Source: Flavonifractor sp052065355 (lineage in GTDB: Bacteria > Bacillota > Clostridia > Oscillospirales > Oscillospiraceae). Taken from it: a DNA stretch of 64,000 nucleotides. The stretch is from assembly GCF_052065355.1 (NCBI RefSeq), contig NZ_JBQHUF010000012.1, positions 1 through 64,000 of the forward strand. The letters are read 5' to 3'. This document shows, piece after piece, positions 24,201 through 33,193 of the stretch. A program made the position numbers and the translations under genes. Position 1 is the stretch's first letter; each line of letters starts with the position of its first letter. The notes beneath the pieces are model-generated. The model saw only the letters and a list, made by a program, of their open reading frames with translations. It searched no databases and was not told the origin of the DNA.

Positions 24201-24766
24201 GCGGATATGGGGAGTACCTGCGACAGCTCCTGCGGCCTCTGCGGGTCTATGAGCTAGACGGTACCGTCAACGGCGGAGAACTGGACGCCCAGGGGGCTGC
24301 GCTGGATGGTGTTTCGGATACCTTGGAGGAGATCCAGCGGGAGATGCTGATTTCCACCGCTGAAAGACAGGGGTTGGAGGCTATCGAATCCTTGCTGACT
24401 CGGAGACCGGTGACCGACGATTTGAACATGCGGCGGGCAGCTTTGGCTGCTCTGCTGCGCATTGGCGGAGACAGCTTCACCTTGGCAGCTATAAACGACA
24501 ATTTGAAGGGCTGCGGGATCAATGCCGTGACAGAGGAGACCGGCACACCGGGAAAAGTAACGGTACATTTTCCAGATGTGCCCGGCATTCCTGACGGATT
24601 TGAAGAAATGCGGGCCATCATCGAGAGCATCCTGCCCGCCCATGTGGAGATCGAGTACGTGTACTGGTACATCACCTGGGCTATGATGGAGGCGAAATTC
24701 GCCACCTGGGGCGATATTGAGGCACTGCATCCCACCTGGGGAGAGCTGGAGAAAATGGTGACGTAA
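24197..24766 (+). CDS. DUF2313 tail protein (XkdU/gpI-like)
   Basis: 189 residues. YLRQLLRPLRVYELDG near the start, QREMLISTAERQGLEAIESLL, and a Trp-rich end (YWYITWAMMEAKFATWGDIE) are typical of DUF2313 proteins, which link the baseplate to fibres. It is the last gene of the set: no fibre gene, holin or endolysin follows before the terminator. Confidence 0.85.
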   Translation: MSGYGEYLRQLLRPLRVYELDGTVNGGELDAQGAALDGVSDTLEEIQREMLISTAERQGLEAIESLLTRRPVTDDLNMRRAALAALLRIGGDSFTLAAINDNLKGCGINAVTEETGTPGKVTVHFPDVPGIPDGFEEMRAIIESILPAHVEIEYVYWYITWAMMEAKFATWGDIEALHPTWGELEKMVT

Positions 24767-24796
24767 AAGGCGGCCCGCAACGCGGGCCGCCTTTTT
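24765..24796. terminator. Terminator ending the phage-like set
   Basis: AAAAGGCGGCCCGC and GCGGGCCGCCTTTTT form a strong stem with a 3-nt loop. The A and T flanks make it usable in both directions, so it also serves the convergent SLH gene. Confidence 0.9.
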
Positions 24797-24800
24797 GGCG

Positions 24801-25295
24801 CTATATGGAGAAACGGGTGAGAATCGTAGTGAGCTGGGTTTGAGTCAGGGTTCCCTGAGGGTCCAGCCGGCCACCCTCCGACCAATCCATCAGCCCGGTG
24901 CCGGCGGCCCAGTAGAGGGAGTCGTCCGCCCAGGGAGAGATGTCCTCATAGTCATTACACCGGGCAATTTCGGGAAAAGACACGTCCTGGCCTGCGCTGG
25001 CGGCGTATCGCCGGAGCAAAATGGCAGCTTCCTCACGGGTGATGGGACGGTCAGGGGTGAAGAGCAGGCCGCCGGTGCCCTGAACCAGACCCTGGTCGTA
25101 GGCCCAGCACACGGCTGGTTCCCAGGGGGCGTCTTCCGGGACGTCGGAAAAGGGCTGTTCTCCCGTACTGGGCAGAGCTCCCGCCCAGGTCCATAGTGCG
25201 GAGACAAATTGTGCCCGGGTGATGGGAACCTCTACCGCCGCCGCAGCAGGTACCAGCAGGGTGAGCAGCAGGAGAGCGGGAATCAACTGTCGCAT
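24801..25295 (-). CDS. Secreted SLH-domain protein
   Basis: 164 residues with a signal peptide (about 1-20, cut near AAAAVEV). Two to three S-layer-homology repeats are visible: ITRAQFVSALWTWAG with FSDVPEDAPWEPAVCWAYDQGLVQG-type segments, ITREEAAILLRRYA, and LTQTQLTTILTRFS. SLH repeats bind pyruvylated cell-wall polymers. There is no other domain, so it may be a small wall-bound protein. It is convergent with the phage-like set. Confidence 0.88.
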   Translation of the reverse strand: MRQLIPALLLLTLLVPAAAAVEVPITRAQFVSALWTWAGALPSTGEQPFSDVPEDAPWEPAVCWAYDQGLVQGTGGLLFTPDRPITREEAAILLRRYAASAGQDVSFPEIARCNDYEDISPWADDSLYWAAGTGLMDWSEGGRLDPQGTLTQTQLTTILTRFSI

Positions 25296-25356
25296 GGCAT
25301 ATCCTCCTTTGTGGAGAGCATACCATAAACTGGAATATTATGCTGTCGAAGGAGGG

Positions 25357-26073
25357 CTACGCCGTGGGATCATAGGAGCAGACCAGATTGCCGGCGGCGT
25401 CGTAGCCCCGGAGCCAGATGGAGTAAGTGCTGGCGGTGGTGCTGCCGTTGGGGTTATCTGGGACATTGGGAATAAGTACGGGCTCTCCCACCCACACACA
25501 GTTCCCCGCGGGGGATAAAGAGATAGATGCCCCACGCTGGGCCAGGGCCTCCCGGGGGTCCTCCCAGTCGCCCAGCCACAGGAACTCACCCACCAGCGTT
25601 ACCACAGAGGGATCAGTACAGATGACGAGAGGGAGCGTCTCCCACAGAATTTCCTGCTCCACATAGGGGGAGCCTGTGCTCCCATCCGCGTAGGAAAAAT
25701 GGTGGAACAAAGCGATGGAACAGGGAAAGAGTGCCTGACCTTCCTCCGGGGAGAGGATGTGCAGATCGAACCAGGGTATTGTCCAAAGCACACCGCCGGT
25801 GCGCTTTAAGGTCGTTGCGGCGTATTTATCCCCGGATCGGAGCACTGCCCAGGCGTCGACGTCCGTCTCGGCGTAATTGAGATGAATGGGACCGGAGGCA
25901 ATCACTTCGCCGCCGGTGAAGCAGTTGGCGGGACCGGCCTGGCGGCAGGCCAAGGCGATGGTGGGCATGGGGCGCTCCAGTGAGAGCCACAGCAAGAACA
26001 GGGCCGCCAGCAGGGCCAGGGTACTAAGTACCAGCAGAATACGGGGGAGGATCACATATCGGAATCGGCTCAT
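25357..26073 (-). CDS. Membrane-anchored protein of unknown function, paralogue A
   Basis: 238 residues. A membrane helix at about 8-30 is followed by a large outer domain with VEVIASGPIHLNYAETD-type sequence, VICTDPSVVTLVGEFLWLG and the end WLRGYDAAGNLVC. It is a clear paralogue of 26853-27536 (shared VLSTLALL helix, IASGPI, STDPSVV/CTDPSVV, RGYDA-GxLVC). It overlaps the HAAS-domain gene before it by 4 bp. No known domain is recognised. Confidence 0.78.
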   Translation of the reverse strand: MSRFRYVILPRILLVLSTLALLAALFLLWLSLERPMPTIALACRQAGPANCFTGGEVIASGPIHLNYAETDVDAWAVLRSGDKYAATTLKRTGGVLWTIPWFDLHILSPEEGQALFPCSIALFHHFSYADGSTGSPYVEQEILWETLPLVICTDPSVVTLVGEFLWLGDWEDPREALAQRGASISLSPAGNCVWVGEPVLIPNVPDNPNGSTTASTYSIWLRGYDAAGNLVCSYDPTA

Positions 26074-26843
26074 GCTGCGGGCACCTCCTCCTGCAGAGTG
26101 ACGTAGATGGTGACGGCCTCTTCCGTGGAACTGAGCGTGACGGTAAATTTCCGGGAGCCGGGGGTGGGCTCGACAATCCGAAGCCAGGCAGTGGAGCCCA
26201 ACAAGGCGTCCTCATAGTAGGTGGAGAAGTAGGCGAGGCCGGAGGCTCCGGTGTCATCCGTCCAGGCGGCGTTAGCCTGGTATGCTTTTATGGGCGGGCA
26301 CCAGGGTTGCTTGTGAATGGTTACCGGGCATTGAAGCTGGTACTCCGAGTCTATTACTCCCTCGGGGGATTCCCAGGACACCAGCACCAACCCGGCCTGG
26401 CCGGAGGGGGTGAGGGTGTAGCCTGCCAGCTTTCCGCCGCCGGAGGCGGCGCCAGAGATCTCCACGGTACCGTCGCCGCCATAGGGCAGATCGGCGGCAT
26501 GAGGAAGTAGACCGGTCAGGGCAAAGATACCGGTGTCGTTTCGGAAACCGATGACCAGGCCCAGAACTAGGACGGCCGCGGCCAGCAGGATGAAAATTCG
26601 GGACAACCGGGGGACCAGAGGGCTGTGGCAGTGGTCCAGCTGGTGACCGATCTCATAGGGATCCCCCATAGCCTCCACCGCTTGGGTGATAGCTTCATCA
26701 GCGGGGACACCCTGTTCTTGCAGAGCGGCGGCGTGGTCCTCCAGATGAGCCAGCAGCTCTTTCCAGGCCGCTTCCCGGGCTGGCTTCCAGCGGATCACCG
26801 AGCACACCTGGGTGCAGAAGGTATAGGAAGACTTGCTCGACAT
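26070..26843 (-). CDS. HAAS-domain (permease-prefix-like) membrane protein, paralogue A
   Basis: 257 residues. The N-terminus (REAAWKELLAHLEDHAAALQ, DEAITQAVEAMGDPYEIGHQ) is a HAAS/DUF1700-type domain that typically accompanies PadR regulators. A membrane helix lies at about 80-100 and the rest is an outer domain. It is paralogous to 27533-28291. It overlaps the next gene by 4 bp. Confidence 0.82.
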   Translation of the reverse strand: MSSKSSYTFCTQVCSVIRWKPAREAAWKELLAHLEDHAAALQEQGVPADEAITQAVEAMGDPYEIGHQLDHCHSPLVPRLSRIFILLAAAVLVLGLVIGFRNDTGIFALTGLLPHAADLPYGGDGTVEISGAASGGGKLAGYTLTPSGQAGLVLVSWESPEGVIDSEYQLQCPVTIHKQPWCPPIKAYQANAAWTDDTGASGLAYFSTYYEDALLGSTAWLRIVEPTPGSRKFTVTLSSTEEAVTIYVTLQEEVPAA

Positions 26844-26852
26844 GGATTCACC

Positions 26853-27536
26853 TCATTCCAAGGGTTGAGCGGGGTTTGCACAGACCAGGGTGCCGTTGGC
26901 GTCATAGCCCCGGCACCAGATGATAAGAGAACTGTAATGCTCACCGGAGGGAGGGACGACCACCCCCTGGGCGGCCCACACGCCCTCCGACACCTGAGTA
27001 AATTCCGGGGAGACGCCCCGGCTGTCCATGACGGCCTGGGCAGCCTTCTCCTCCTCCATCCCCATATGGGCGAGACGGGCCTCCACACGCACCACTGATG
27101 GGTCGGTGGACACGATGACCAGTGTGAACTCCGTACCGCCTGTGCCGTGGAAATAGATCCCCATGGGCCGGGCAAAGATGGCCGGGCTATCCGGGGAACA
27201 TTCAACCTGACGCACGCTTTGGTCTGTGTTCCGCCACAAAAAGCCCCACACCTTTTCCAGTGTGTAGAACTGGAAGGTGCCGCTGTTTTTGCCCACGAAC
27301 CACCAGGTGTTCTTGGGTGTGCCGGGGAGGTCGGGGTCCTGGTACTGGATGGGGCCGGAGGCGATCAGGGCGCTTCCGGACACGTAACGCTCCCGGTCCA
27401 GCCGGGCGCAGATGGCGGCGGCGGAGGGAAGGGGAGCGTTCATGGAGAGCCACAGGTAGAAGATACTGACGAGCAGGGCTAGGCTGCTGAGGGCCAGCAG
27501 CAGGCGGGGCAGGATGTAAGAGCGGAAGCGCTTCAC
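26853..27536 (-). CDS. Membrane-anchored protein of unknown function, paralogue B
   Basis: 227 residues with an N-terminal helix (about 8-30) and an outer domain. It shares with 25357-26073 the pattern YILPRLLLALSSLALL, ALIASGPIQY, VSTDPSVVRVEARLAHMG and WCRGYDANGTLVC. It is the partner gene of the HAAS protein at 27533-28291, overlapping it by 4 bp. Function unknown. Confidence 0.78.
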   Translation of the reverse strand: MKRFRSYILPRLLLALSSLALLVSIFYLWLSMNAPLPSAAAICARLDRERYVSGSALIASGPIQYQDPDLPGTPKNTWWFVGKNSGTFQFYTLEKVWGFLWRNTDQSVRQVECSPDSPAIFARPMGIYFHGTGGTEFTLVIVSTDPSVVRVEARLAHMGMEEEKAAQAVMDSRGVSPEFTQVSEGVWAAQGVVVPPSGEHYSSLIIWCRGYDANGTLVCANPAQPLE

Positions 27537-28291
27537 GATGACGGCACCTCCTCATCCAGAAAGACGTTCAGGATGCATTGATCGCCGGGCCTGCCCAGGG
27601 TGATGGAAAACCGGCGGCTGCCGGGCGTGGCGTCCTCCAGATGAAGGCACCAGCGGGAGGCCAGGAGGGTGGAGTTTGTTTCGACGATATTCACTGTGCC
27701 GGAGCCGCCGGCGAGATCATGCCACACGGCGGGAACATAGGCATGGTACAGATTATCCAGCCAGGGCTGCCAGTGGGAGATGGTGACGGAGATCTGCACC
27801 TCTGGGTGGGCGGGGGTGCTGGGGGTGTCGTCGGTCTGGACCAGAGCGGCTTCGTGGGCCCGGATGGTGTAGCCCCCTACCTTGCCCGCGCCATTGACGC
27901 TGCCGCCCGCCAGCACCGTTTCCATCGGCCAGCAGGGCAGGGAGGAGGCGGGAAGCAGGAAGTTCTCATGGCGGAAGCAGCCGGTGGTATGGATCAGGCC
28001 GATCATGAACCCAAAGAAAAAGAGCACGCAGGCAGAGACGGCCAGGAGCCGGGACAGCCAGGGAAGCAGAGGATCATGGCAGCGGTCCAGCTGGCGGCCC
28101 AGCTCATAGGGGTCGCCCATGGATTCCACCGCCTGTTGTCTGGCCTGGTCGGCGGGGATGCCCCGCTCCTCCAGAACGGCGGCGTGGTCTTCCAGATGGG
28201 CCAGCAGCTCCTTCCGGGCCGCCTCCCGGGCGGAGGGGCGGCGGATGAGGGAACAAACCTTGTCGCAATAGCTGTGAAACCCGTCTTCCAT
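27533..28291 (-). CDS. HAAS-domain membrane protein, paralogue B
   Basis: 252 residues. The HAAS-type N-terminus (REAARKELLAHLEDHAAVLE, MGDPYELGRQLDRCH) is nearly identical to that of 26070-26843. A membrane helix follows near 79-99, then an outer domain ending SRRFSITLGRPGDQCILNVF. It lies 24 nt after the PadR gene, so it is the first of the duplicated module. Confidence 0.82.
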   Translation of the reverse strand: MEDGFHSYCDKVCSLIRRPSAREAARKELLAHLEDHAAVLEERGIPADQARQQAVESMGDPYELGRQLDRCHDPLLPWLSRLLAVSACVLFFFGFMIGLIHTTGCFRHENFLLPASSLPCWPMETVLAGGSVNGAGKVGGYTIRAHEAALVQTDDTPSTPAHPEVQISVTISHWQPWLDNLYHAYVPAVWHDLAGGSGTVNIVETNSTLLASRWCLHLEDATPGSRRFSITLGRPGDQCILNVFLDEEVPSS

Positions 28292-28315
28292 GGTCTCACC
28301 TCCCTTCCGGCATGG

Positions 28316-28663
28316 TCAGGCGTGGGCCGGGGCGGACCCGGCCAGCACCGCGTTTACCGCCTGGGAGAAGGTGGTCCACTCCTCCTTTTTCTCCCCCAGC
28401 AGTTTCAGACCTTTCTTGGTAATGTGGTAGTACTTCCGGGTACGGCCGGTGGGGGCCTCCTTCTCGTAGGAGTCCACCGCTCCGGTTTTCTCCAGTGTGT
28501 GGAGAATGGGGTAGAGGGTACCCTCCTTCATAGAAAAGGTGTGGTCACTTTTTTCCTCCAGCTCGGCGATCATCTGATAGCCATATTTGTCGCCGGCGGA
28601 GAGCAGGGAGAGCACTAGCAGAGTGGTACTGCCGGAGAGCAAGGATTTATCCGCTTTCATCAA
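28316..28663 (-). CDS. PadR-family transcriptional regulator
   Basis: 115 residues. The winged helix includes YGYQMIAELEEKSDHTFSMK, GTLYPILHTLEKTGAVDSYE and GRTRKYYHITKKGLKLL, the signature of PadR subfamily regulators. It heads the operon with two HAAS/partner pairs. A 22-bp-arm palindrome that overlaps promoter-like sequence lies 27 nt upstream and is the likely operator. PadR proteins often respond to toxic compounds or envelope stress and control adjacent membrane genes. Confidence 0.92.
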   Translation of the reverse strand: MMKADKSLLSGSTTLLVLSLLSAGDKYGYQMIAELEEKSDHTFSMKEGTLYPILHTLEKTGAVDSYEKEAPTGRTRKYYHITKKGLKLLGEKKEEWTTFSQAVNAVLAGSAPAHA

Positions 28664-28689
28664 ACATCCTCCTTTCGATCAAAAAAAGA

Positions 28690-28734
28690 ATACCTCGAGT
28701 TTCTAGGTATAGTATACCTAGAAACTCGAGGTAT
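28690..28734 (-). promoter_or_regulatory. 45-bp palindrome: terminator of one gene and likely PadR operator
   Basis: ATACCTCGAGTTTCTAGGTATA (22 nt, written here only as its first 20: ATACCTCGAGTTTCTAGGTA) at 28690-28711 is the exact reverse complement of 28713-28734, with a single G between. On the minus strand it is followed by TTCTTTTTTT, so it can end the dehydrogenase transcript. TATACTATACC at its centre also resembles a -10, consistent with autoregulation of the PadR operon. Confidence 0.65.
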
Positions 28735-28747
28735 GTCAACAAGAGCT

Positions 28748-29713
28748 TTACTTCATCCGGCTGCGGAGGGGCTGACCCGTCAGCCAGCGGTTCAGATTGT
28801 CCAGGAACAGGTCGGCGATGTTGTCCAGAGTGACCTGCATGTGGTTGTAGCCGCCGGCGCTGTGAGGAGTAATCAGGGCACGGGGGGCGTCCCACAGAGG
28901 ATGATCAGCGGGCAGCGGCTCGGGAGAGGTGACATCCATCCCGGCCCCCAGCAGATGCCCCTCGGCTAGGACCTGAGCCAGGGCGTCGCAGTCCACGGCG
29001 GAGCCGCGGCCGGCGTTGAGGAGAACGGCATCCTGCTTCATCAGCAGCAGGCGGCGGCGGTCCATCAGTCCGGCGGTCTCAGCGGTGTGAGGCAGAGCCA
29101 GAGCTACCACGTCGGCTTGAGGGAGGAGAGCGTCGATCTCCGACAGGGGGAAGGTACGGTCAAAGTCCTCCACCGGCTTGTCCGAGCGGTGGAGGCCCCA
29201 GATGGTCTTGGCTCCCAGCGCCCGGCACAGCCGGGCAAAGTGGCGGCTGATGTCGCCGGTGCCGCCCACCAGCACGGTCTCTCCCCGAAGAGAGCGGACG
29301 GGACCCAGGCCAGCCCAGTTGCCCCAGGTGTGTTCCCGCTGCAGGTCCCGGTAGCCGGGCAGCAGCTTGTAGACAGCCAGCAGCATGGCCAGCATGTGCT
29401 CGGACACGGCGGGGCCATAGGCCCCGGCGGCGCAGGTGAGCGCCACGCCGTCGGGCAGGACGCCGGGAACCAGATAGGGATCCACGCCGGCGTTCCAGCT
29501 CTGGACCCATTTCAGCTTGGGAAAGGTCTTAAGATCCTTGGGGGGCACAAAGCCAAGCAGGATAGTGGTGCGCTCCCGCCAATCCTGGGGGATATCGGTG
29601 GCACCCCGGCGGTCATTGGTGGGGAGAAAGAGATGCTCTGCCTCCGGTGCTGCGGCCTGGAAGGCCTCCCGCTGCTCCGCCGTCAGGGGAAGCAGATGAA
29701 GAATGGTTTCCAT
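28748..29713 (-). CDS. D-2-hydroxyacid dehydrogenase
   Basis: 321 residues. The NAD-binding part shows VLVGGTGDISRHFARL (a GxGxxG-like loop with GTGDI), then LLNAGRGSAVD and the C-terminal ITPHSAGGYNHMQ with the catalytic His; the Arg and Glu of the triad fit NAGRG and the DVTSPEPLP region. It reduces 2-keto acids or oxidises D-2-hydroxyacids; the substrate is unknown. The ending hairpin at 28690-28734 separates it from the PadR operon. Confidence 0.9.
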   Translation of the reverse strand: METILHLLPLTAEQREAFQAAAPEAEHLFLPTNDRRGATDIPQDWRERTTILLGFVPPKDLKTFPKLKWVQSWNAGVDPYLVPGVLPDGVALTCAAGAYGPAVSEHMLAMLLAVYKLLPGYRDLQREHTWGNWAGLGPVRSLRGETVLVGGTGDISRHFARLCRALGAKTIWGLHRSDKPVEDFDRTFPLSEIDALLPQADVVALALPHTAETAGLMDRRRLLLMKQDAVLLNAGRGSAVDCDALAQVLAEGHLLGAGMDVTSPEPLPADHPLWDAPRALITPHSAGGYNHMQVTLDNIADLFLDNLNRWLTGQPLRSRMK

Positions 29714-29764
29714 AGATGTACCTCCTGAAAGACAGAGGCCGGTCGGCAGACCGGCCCCTTGTTT

Positions 29765-32700
29765 TTATTTAATGGTAATCAGCAGCTCGCCGGCCTTGAC
29801 CGCGCCGCCCTCTTTGATGAGTACCTGATCCACGGTACCCTTCATGCGGGCCACCACGGAAGTCTCCATCTTCATGGCCTCGATGACGGCCAGAACCTGG
29901 TTTTCTTCCACGGTGTCGCCGGGACGTACATTGATCTTGGACACCATGCCGGGGATGGAGGCGCCTACCTGGCTCTTGTCGGAGGGATCGGCCAGGTTGA
30001 CCTTCCGCACCTGAGCGGTAGCACTCTTGTCGGGTACTGCCACCTCACGGCGCATGCCGTTGAGCTCGAACTGCACGTTGCGGGTGCCGTCCTCGTTAAG
30101 GTCGCCCAGGCCCAGGTACTTGATGACCAGGGTCTTGCCGTCCTCGATGTTGATCTTGTTGGTCTCGCCCAGAGCCATGCCGTTGAAGAATACATGACTG
30201 CCCATGCGCATGATATAGCCGTACTCCTGACGGTGGCGGTAGAAGTCCTCCACCACCTTGGGGTAGAGACACCAGGATAGCACGTTGTGGTCGGAGGCGT
30301 CGTCGTAGAACTTACGGACCTCCTCCCGGGCCTTCTCAAAGTCCACGGGGGGAAGAAGCTCGCCGGGACGGCAGGTAATGGGCTCTTCGCCCTTGAGGAC
30401 CACTCGCTGGAGATCTTCCGGGAAGCCCCAGGCAGGCTGACCCATCATGCCCTTGAAGTAGCTTACCACCGAGTCGGGGAAGGTGAGGGCTTCGCCCCGC
30501 TCCACGATATTCTCGGGAGTCAGATCGTTCTGCACCATGAAAATGGCCAGGTCGCCCACCATTTTGGAGGAGGGGGTCACCTTTACGATGTCGCCCAGCA
30601 TGTGGTTGACGGTAGAGTACATCTCCTTGACCGCTTCAAACTGGTGGCCCAGGCCCAGGCTTTCCACCTGGCTCTTCAGGTTGGTATACTGGCCGCCAGG
30701 CATCTCGTAGCGGTAGATATCGGTAGAGGGATTCTTGATGCCGGCCTCAAACTTGGCGTAGCGCAGACGCACGTCGGCCCAGTAGTCAGACAGCGACTGG
30801 AGCTTGACAGGATCCAGCCCGGTATCCCGCTCCTGCCCCTGGAGAGCGGTGACCACGGCGTTCAGGGAGGGCTGGCTGGTCATGGAGGACATAGAGTCGA
30901 TGGCGCAGTCCACGATGTCCACGCCCGCCTCGGCGGCCATCAAATAGGCGGCCACCTGGTTGCCGGAGGTGTCGTGGGTGTGCAGGTGGATGGGAATGCC
31001 GATCTCCTGCTTGAGGGTGGACACCAGCTTCTTGGCGGCGTAAGGCTTCAGCAGACCGGACATGTCCTTGATGCACAGCAGGTGGGCACCCCGCTTCTCC
31101 AGCTCCTTGGCCATGTCCACATAGTATTTCAGGGTGTACTTATCCCGCTTGGGGTCCAGAATATCGCCAGTGTAGCAGATGGTGGCCTCGCACAGCTTGC
31201 CCTGGTTGAGCACCTCGTCCATGGCGATCTCCATGCCGGGGATCCAGTTCAGAGAATCAAAGATGCGGAACACGTCAATACCCGACTTGGCGGCCTCCTT
31301 CACGAAGGCGCGGATCAGGTTGTCGGGATAGTTGGTGTAGCCCACAGCGTTGGCACCCCGGAAGAGCATCTGGAAGGGAATGTTGGGGATCTTCTCCCGC
31401 AGCAGCCGCAGCCGCTCCCAGGGAGACTCGTGGAGGAATCGGTAGGCTACGTCGAAGGTGGCGCCGCCCCACATCTCCAGGGAGAAGCAGTCGTTCAAAA
31501 TCTCGGCGGTACCCTCGGCGCACTTCAGCATGTCCCGGGTACGCACACGGGTGGACAGCAGGGACTGATGGGCGTCCCGCATGGTGGTATCGGTAATGAG
31601 CAGCTTCTTCTGGTTCAGCACCCAGTCCCGCACCGCCTTGGGGCCCTTTGCATCCAGCAGCTGTTTCAGGCCGGTACACTTGGGCGGGGTATTCTCGTAA
31701 GGCGGGAACCGGGGAATGTCGTGCTGAGGCCGCTCGGCGGAGGGATTGTCCACCTGGATCTGGGCGATATATTTCAGAACCTTAGTGGCGCGGTCCCGAC
31801 CGGTATCGATGTCGAAGAGCTCAGGGGTCTCGTCGATGAACTTCGTATGGCATTTGCCAGCCTGGAAGGTGGGGTGTGCCAGAATGTTGGTGACGAAGGG
31901 GATATTGGTCTTGACGCCACGGACGTGCTCCTCACTGATGGCCCGCATGGCCTTGCGGCAGACACCCTCGAAGGTGTTGTCCCAGGAGGTGACCTTCACC
32001 AGCAGGGAATCATAGTAGGGAGAGATCTCGGCGCCAGTGTAGGCGTTGCCGCCGTCCAGACGGACGCCGAAGCCGCCGCCGGAGCGGTAGGCGGTGATCT
32101 TGCCGGTGTCGGGAGCGAAGTTGTTGGCCGGGTCCTCGGTGGTTACCCGGCACTGGAGGGCGTAGCCGTTCATGTGGAGCGAGTCCTGGGAGGTAATGCC
32201 GATGGCGGGAGTGGACAGGGGATGTCCCTCGGCAATCAGGATCTGGGCGCGGACAAGATCCACGCCGGTGACCATTTCGGTGACGGTGTGCTCCACCTGG
32301 ATGCGGGGATTCATTTCGATAAAGTAGTGGTTGCCGTCCTTGTCCACCAGGAACTCTACCGTACCGGCGGATACATAGCCTACGTGCTTGGCGACCTTAA
32401 CGGCATCCTCATACAGCTTCTGGCGGGTGGCCTCGGGTACGCTGAAGGCGGGGGCGAACTCCACCACCTTCTGGTACCGGCGCTGGAGGGAGCAGTCGCG
32501 CTCAAAGAGGTGGACCACGTTGCCGTGCTTGTCGCCCAGGATCTGCACCTCAATGTGCTTGGGCTCCACCAGGTACTTTTCGATAAAAATATCCTCGTTG
32601 CCAAAGGCCTTCTTGGCCTCGCTCTTCACCAGATTAAAGGCGGGAATGACCTCCTCCGGCTTGTCGCACCGGCGCATACCCCGGCCGCCGCCGCCGCCGG

Positions 32701-33193
32701 CCGCCTTCAGAATGATGGGGAAGCCGTAGGAGACAGCCTTTTCCAGAGCCTCCTCGCCGCTTTTCAGCGGTTCCTCCGAGCCGGGGATGGTAGGCACATT
32801 GCAGGCCTTGGCAATGGCCTTGGCCGTCAGCTTGTCGCCCATCTGGGCCAGAATCTTGGAGGAGGGGCCGATGAAGGTGATGCCCGCGTCCTCGCAAGCC
32901 TTGGCGAAGTCGGCGTTCTCACTCAAAAAGCCGTAGCCGGGATGGATGGCGTCCACGTTGCGGCGCTTGGCCAGGTCGATGATGGAGGGGATATCCAGGT
33001 AGGCCCCAAGAGGGGATTTGTTCTCACCGATGAGGTAGGCCTCGTCCGCCTTGGTGCGGAAGAGAGCGAAGGTATCCTCATTGGAGTACATGGCTACCGT
33101 GTGCAGGCCCAGGTCGTAGCAGGCCCGGAACACCCGGATAGCGATCTCGCCCCGGTTGGCTACCAGGACTTTGTTGAACTTACATTCCGCCAT
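29765..33193 (-). CDS. pyc: Pyruvate carboxylase
   Basis: 1142 residues from ATG at 33193 after AAAGGA; the open frame upstream to 33304 lacks family sequence. Domains run in the usual order: biotin carboxylase (about 1-450, with GGGGGRGMRR and EVQILGDKHG), carboxyltransferase (about 530-800, TTMRDAHQSLLSTR and HTHDTSG), then a PYC/OADA linker and a biotinyl domain with EAMKMET, biotin on about Lys1108. It makes oxaloacetate from pyruvate, bicarbonate and ATP to feed the TCA branch and gluconeogenesis. A sigma-A-like promoter lies 130 nt upstream. Confidence 0.97.
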   Translation of the reverse strand: MAECKFNKVLVANRGEIAIRVFRACYDLGLHTVAMYSNEDTFALFRTKADEAYLIGENKSPLGAYLDIPSIIDLAKRRNVDAIHPGYGFLSENADFAKACEDAGITFIGPSSKILAQMGDKLTAKAIAKACNVPTIPGSEEPLKSGEEALEKAVSYGFPIILKAAGGGGGRGMRRCDKPEEVIPAFNLVKSEAKKAFGNEDIFIEKYLVEPKHIEVQILGDKHGNVVHLFERDCSLQRRYQKVVEFAPAFSVPEATRQKLYEDAVKVAKHVGYVSAGTVEFLVDKDGNHYFIEMNPRIQVEHTVTEMVTGVDLVRAQILIAEGHPLSTPAIGITSQDSLHMNGYALQCRVTTEDPANNFAPDTGKITAYRSGGGFGVRLDGGNAYTGAEISPYYDSLLVKVTSWDNTFEGVCRKAMRAISEEHVRGVKTNIPFVTNILAHPTFQAGKCHTKFIDETPELFDIDTGRDRATKVLKYIAQIQVDNPSAERPQHDIPRFPPYENTPPKCTGLKQLLDAKGPKAVRDWVLNQKKLLITDTTMRDAHQSLLSTRVRTRDMLKCAEGTAEILNDCFSLEMWGGATFDVAYRFLHESPWERLRLLREKIPNIPFQMLFRGANAVGYTNYPDNLIRAFVKEAAKSGIDVFRIFDSLNWIPGMEIAMDEVLNQGKLCEATICYTGDILDPKRDKYTLKYYVDMAKELEKRGAHLLCIKDMSGLLKPYAAKKLVSTLKQEIGIPIHLHTHDTSGNQVAAYLMAAEAGVDIVDCAIDSMSSMTSQPSLNAVVTALQGQERDTGLDPVKLQSLSDYWADVRLRYAKFEAGIKNPSTDIYRYEMPGGQYTNLKSQVESLGLGHQFEAVKEMYSTVNHMLGDIVKVTPSSKMVGDLAIFMVQNDLTPENIVERGEALTFPDSVVSYFKGMMGQPAWGFPEDLQRVVLKGEEPITCRPGELLPPVDFEKAREEVRKFYDDASDHNVLSWCLYPKVVEDFYRHRQEYGYIMRMGSHVFFNGMALGETNKINIEDGKTLVIKYLGLGDLNEDGTRNVQFELNGMRREVAVPDKSATAQVRKVNLADPSDKSQVGASIPGMVSKINVRPGDTVEENQVLAVIEAMKMETSVVARMKGTVDQVLIKEGGAVKAGELLITIK

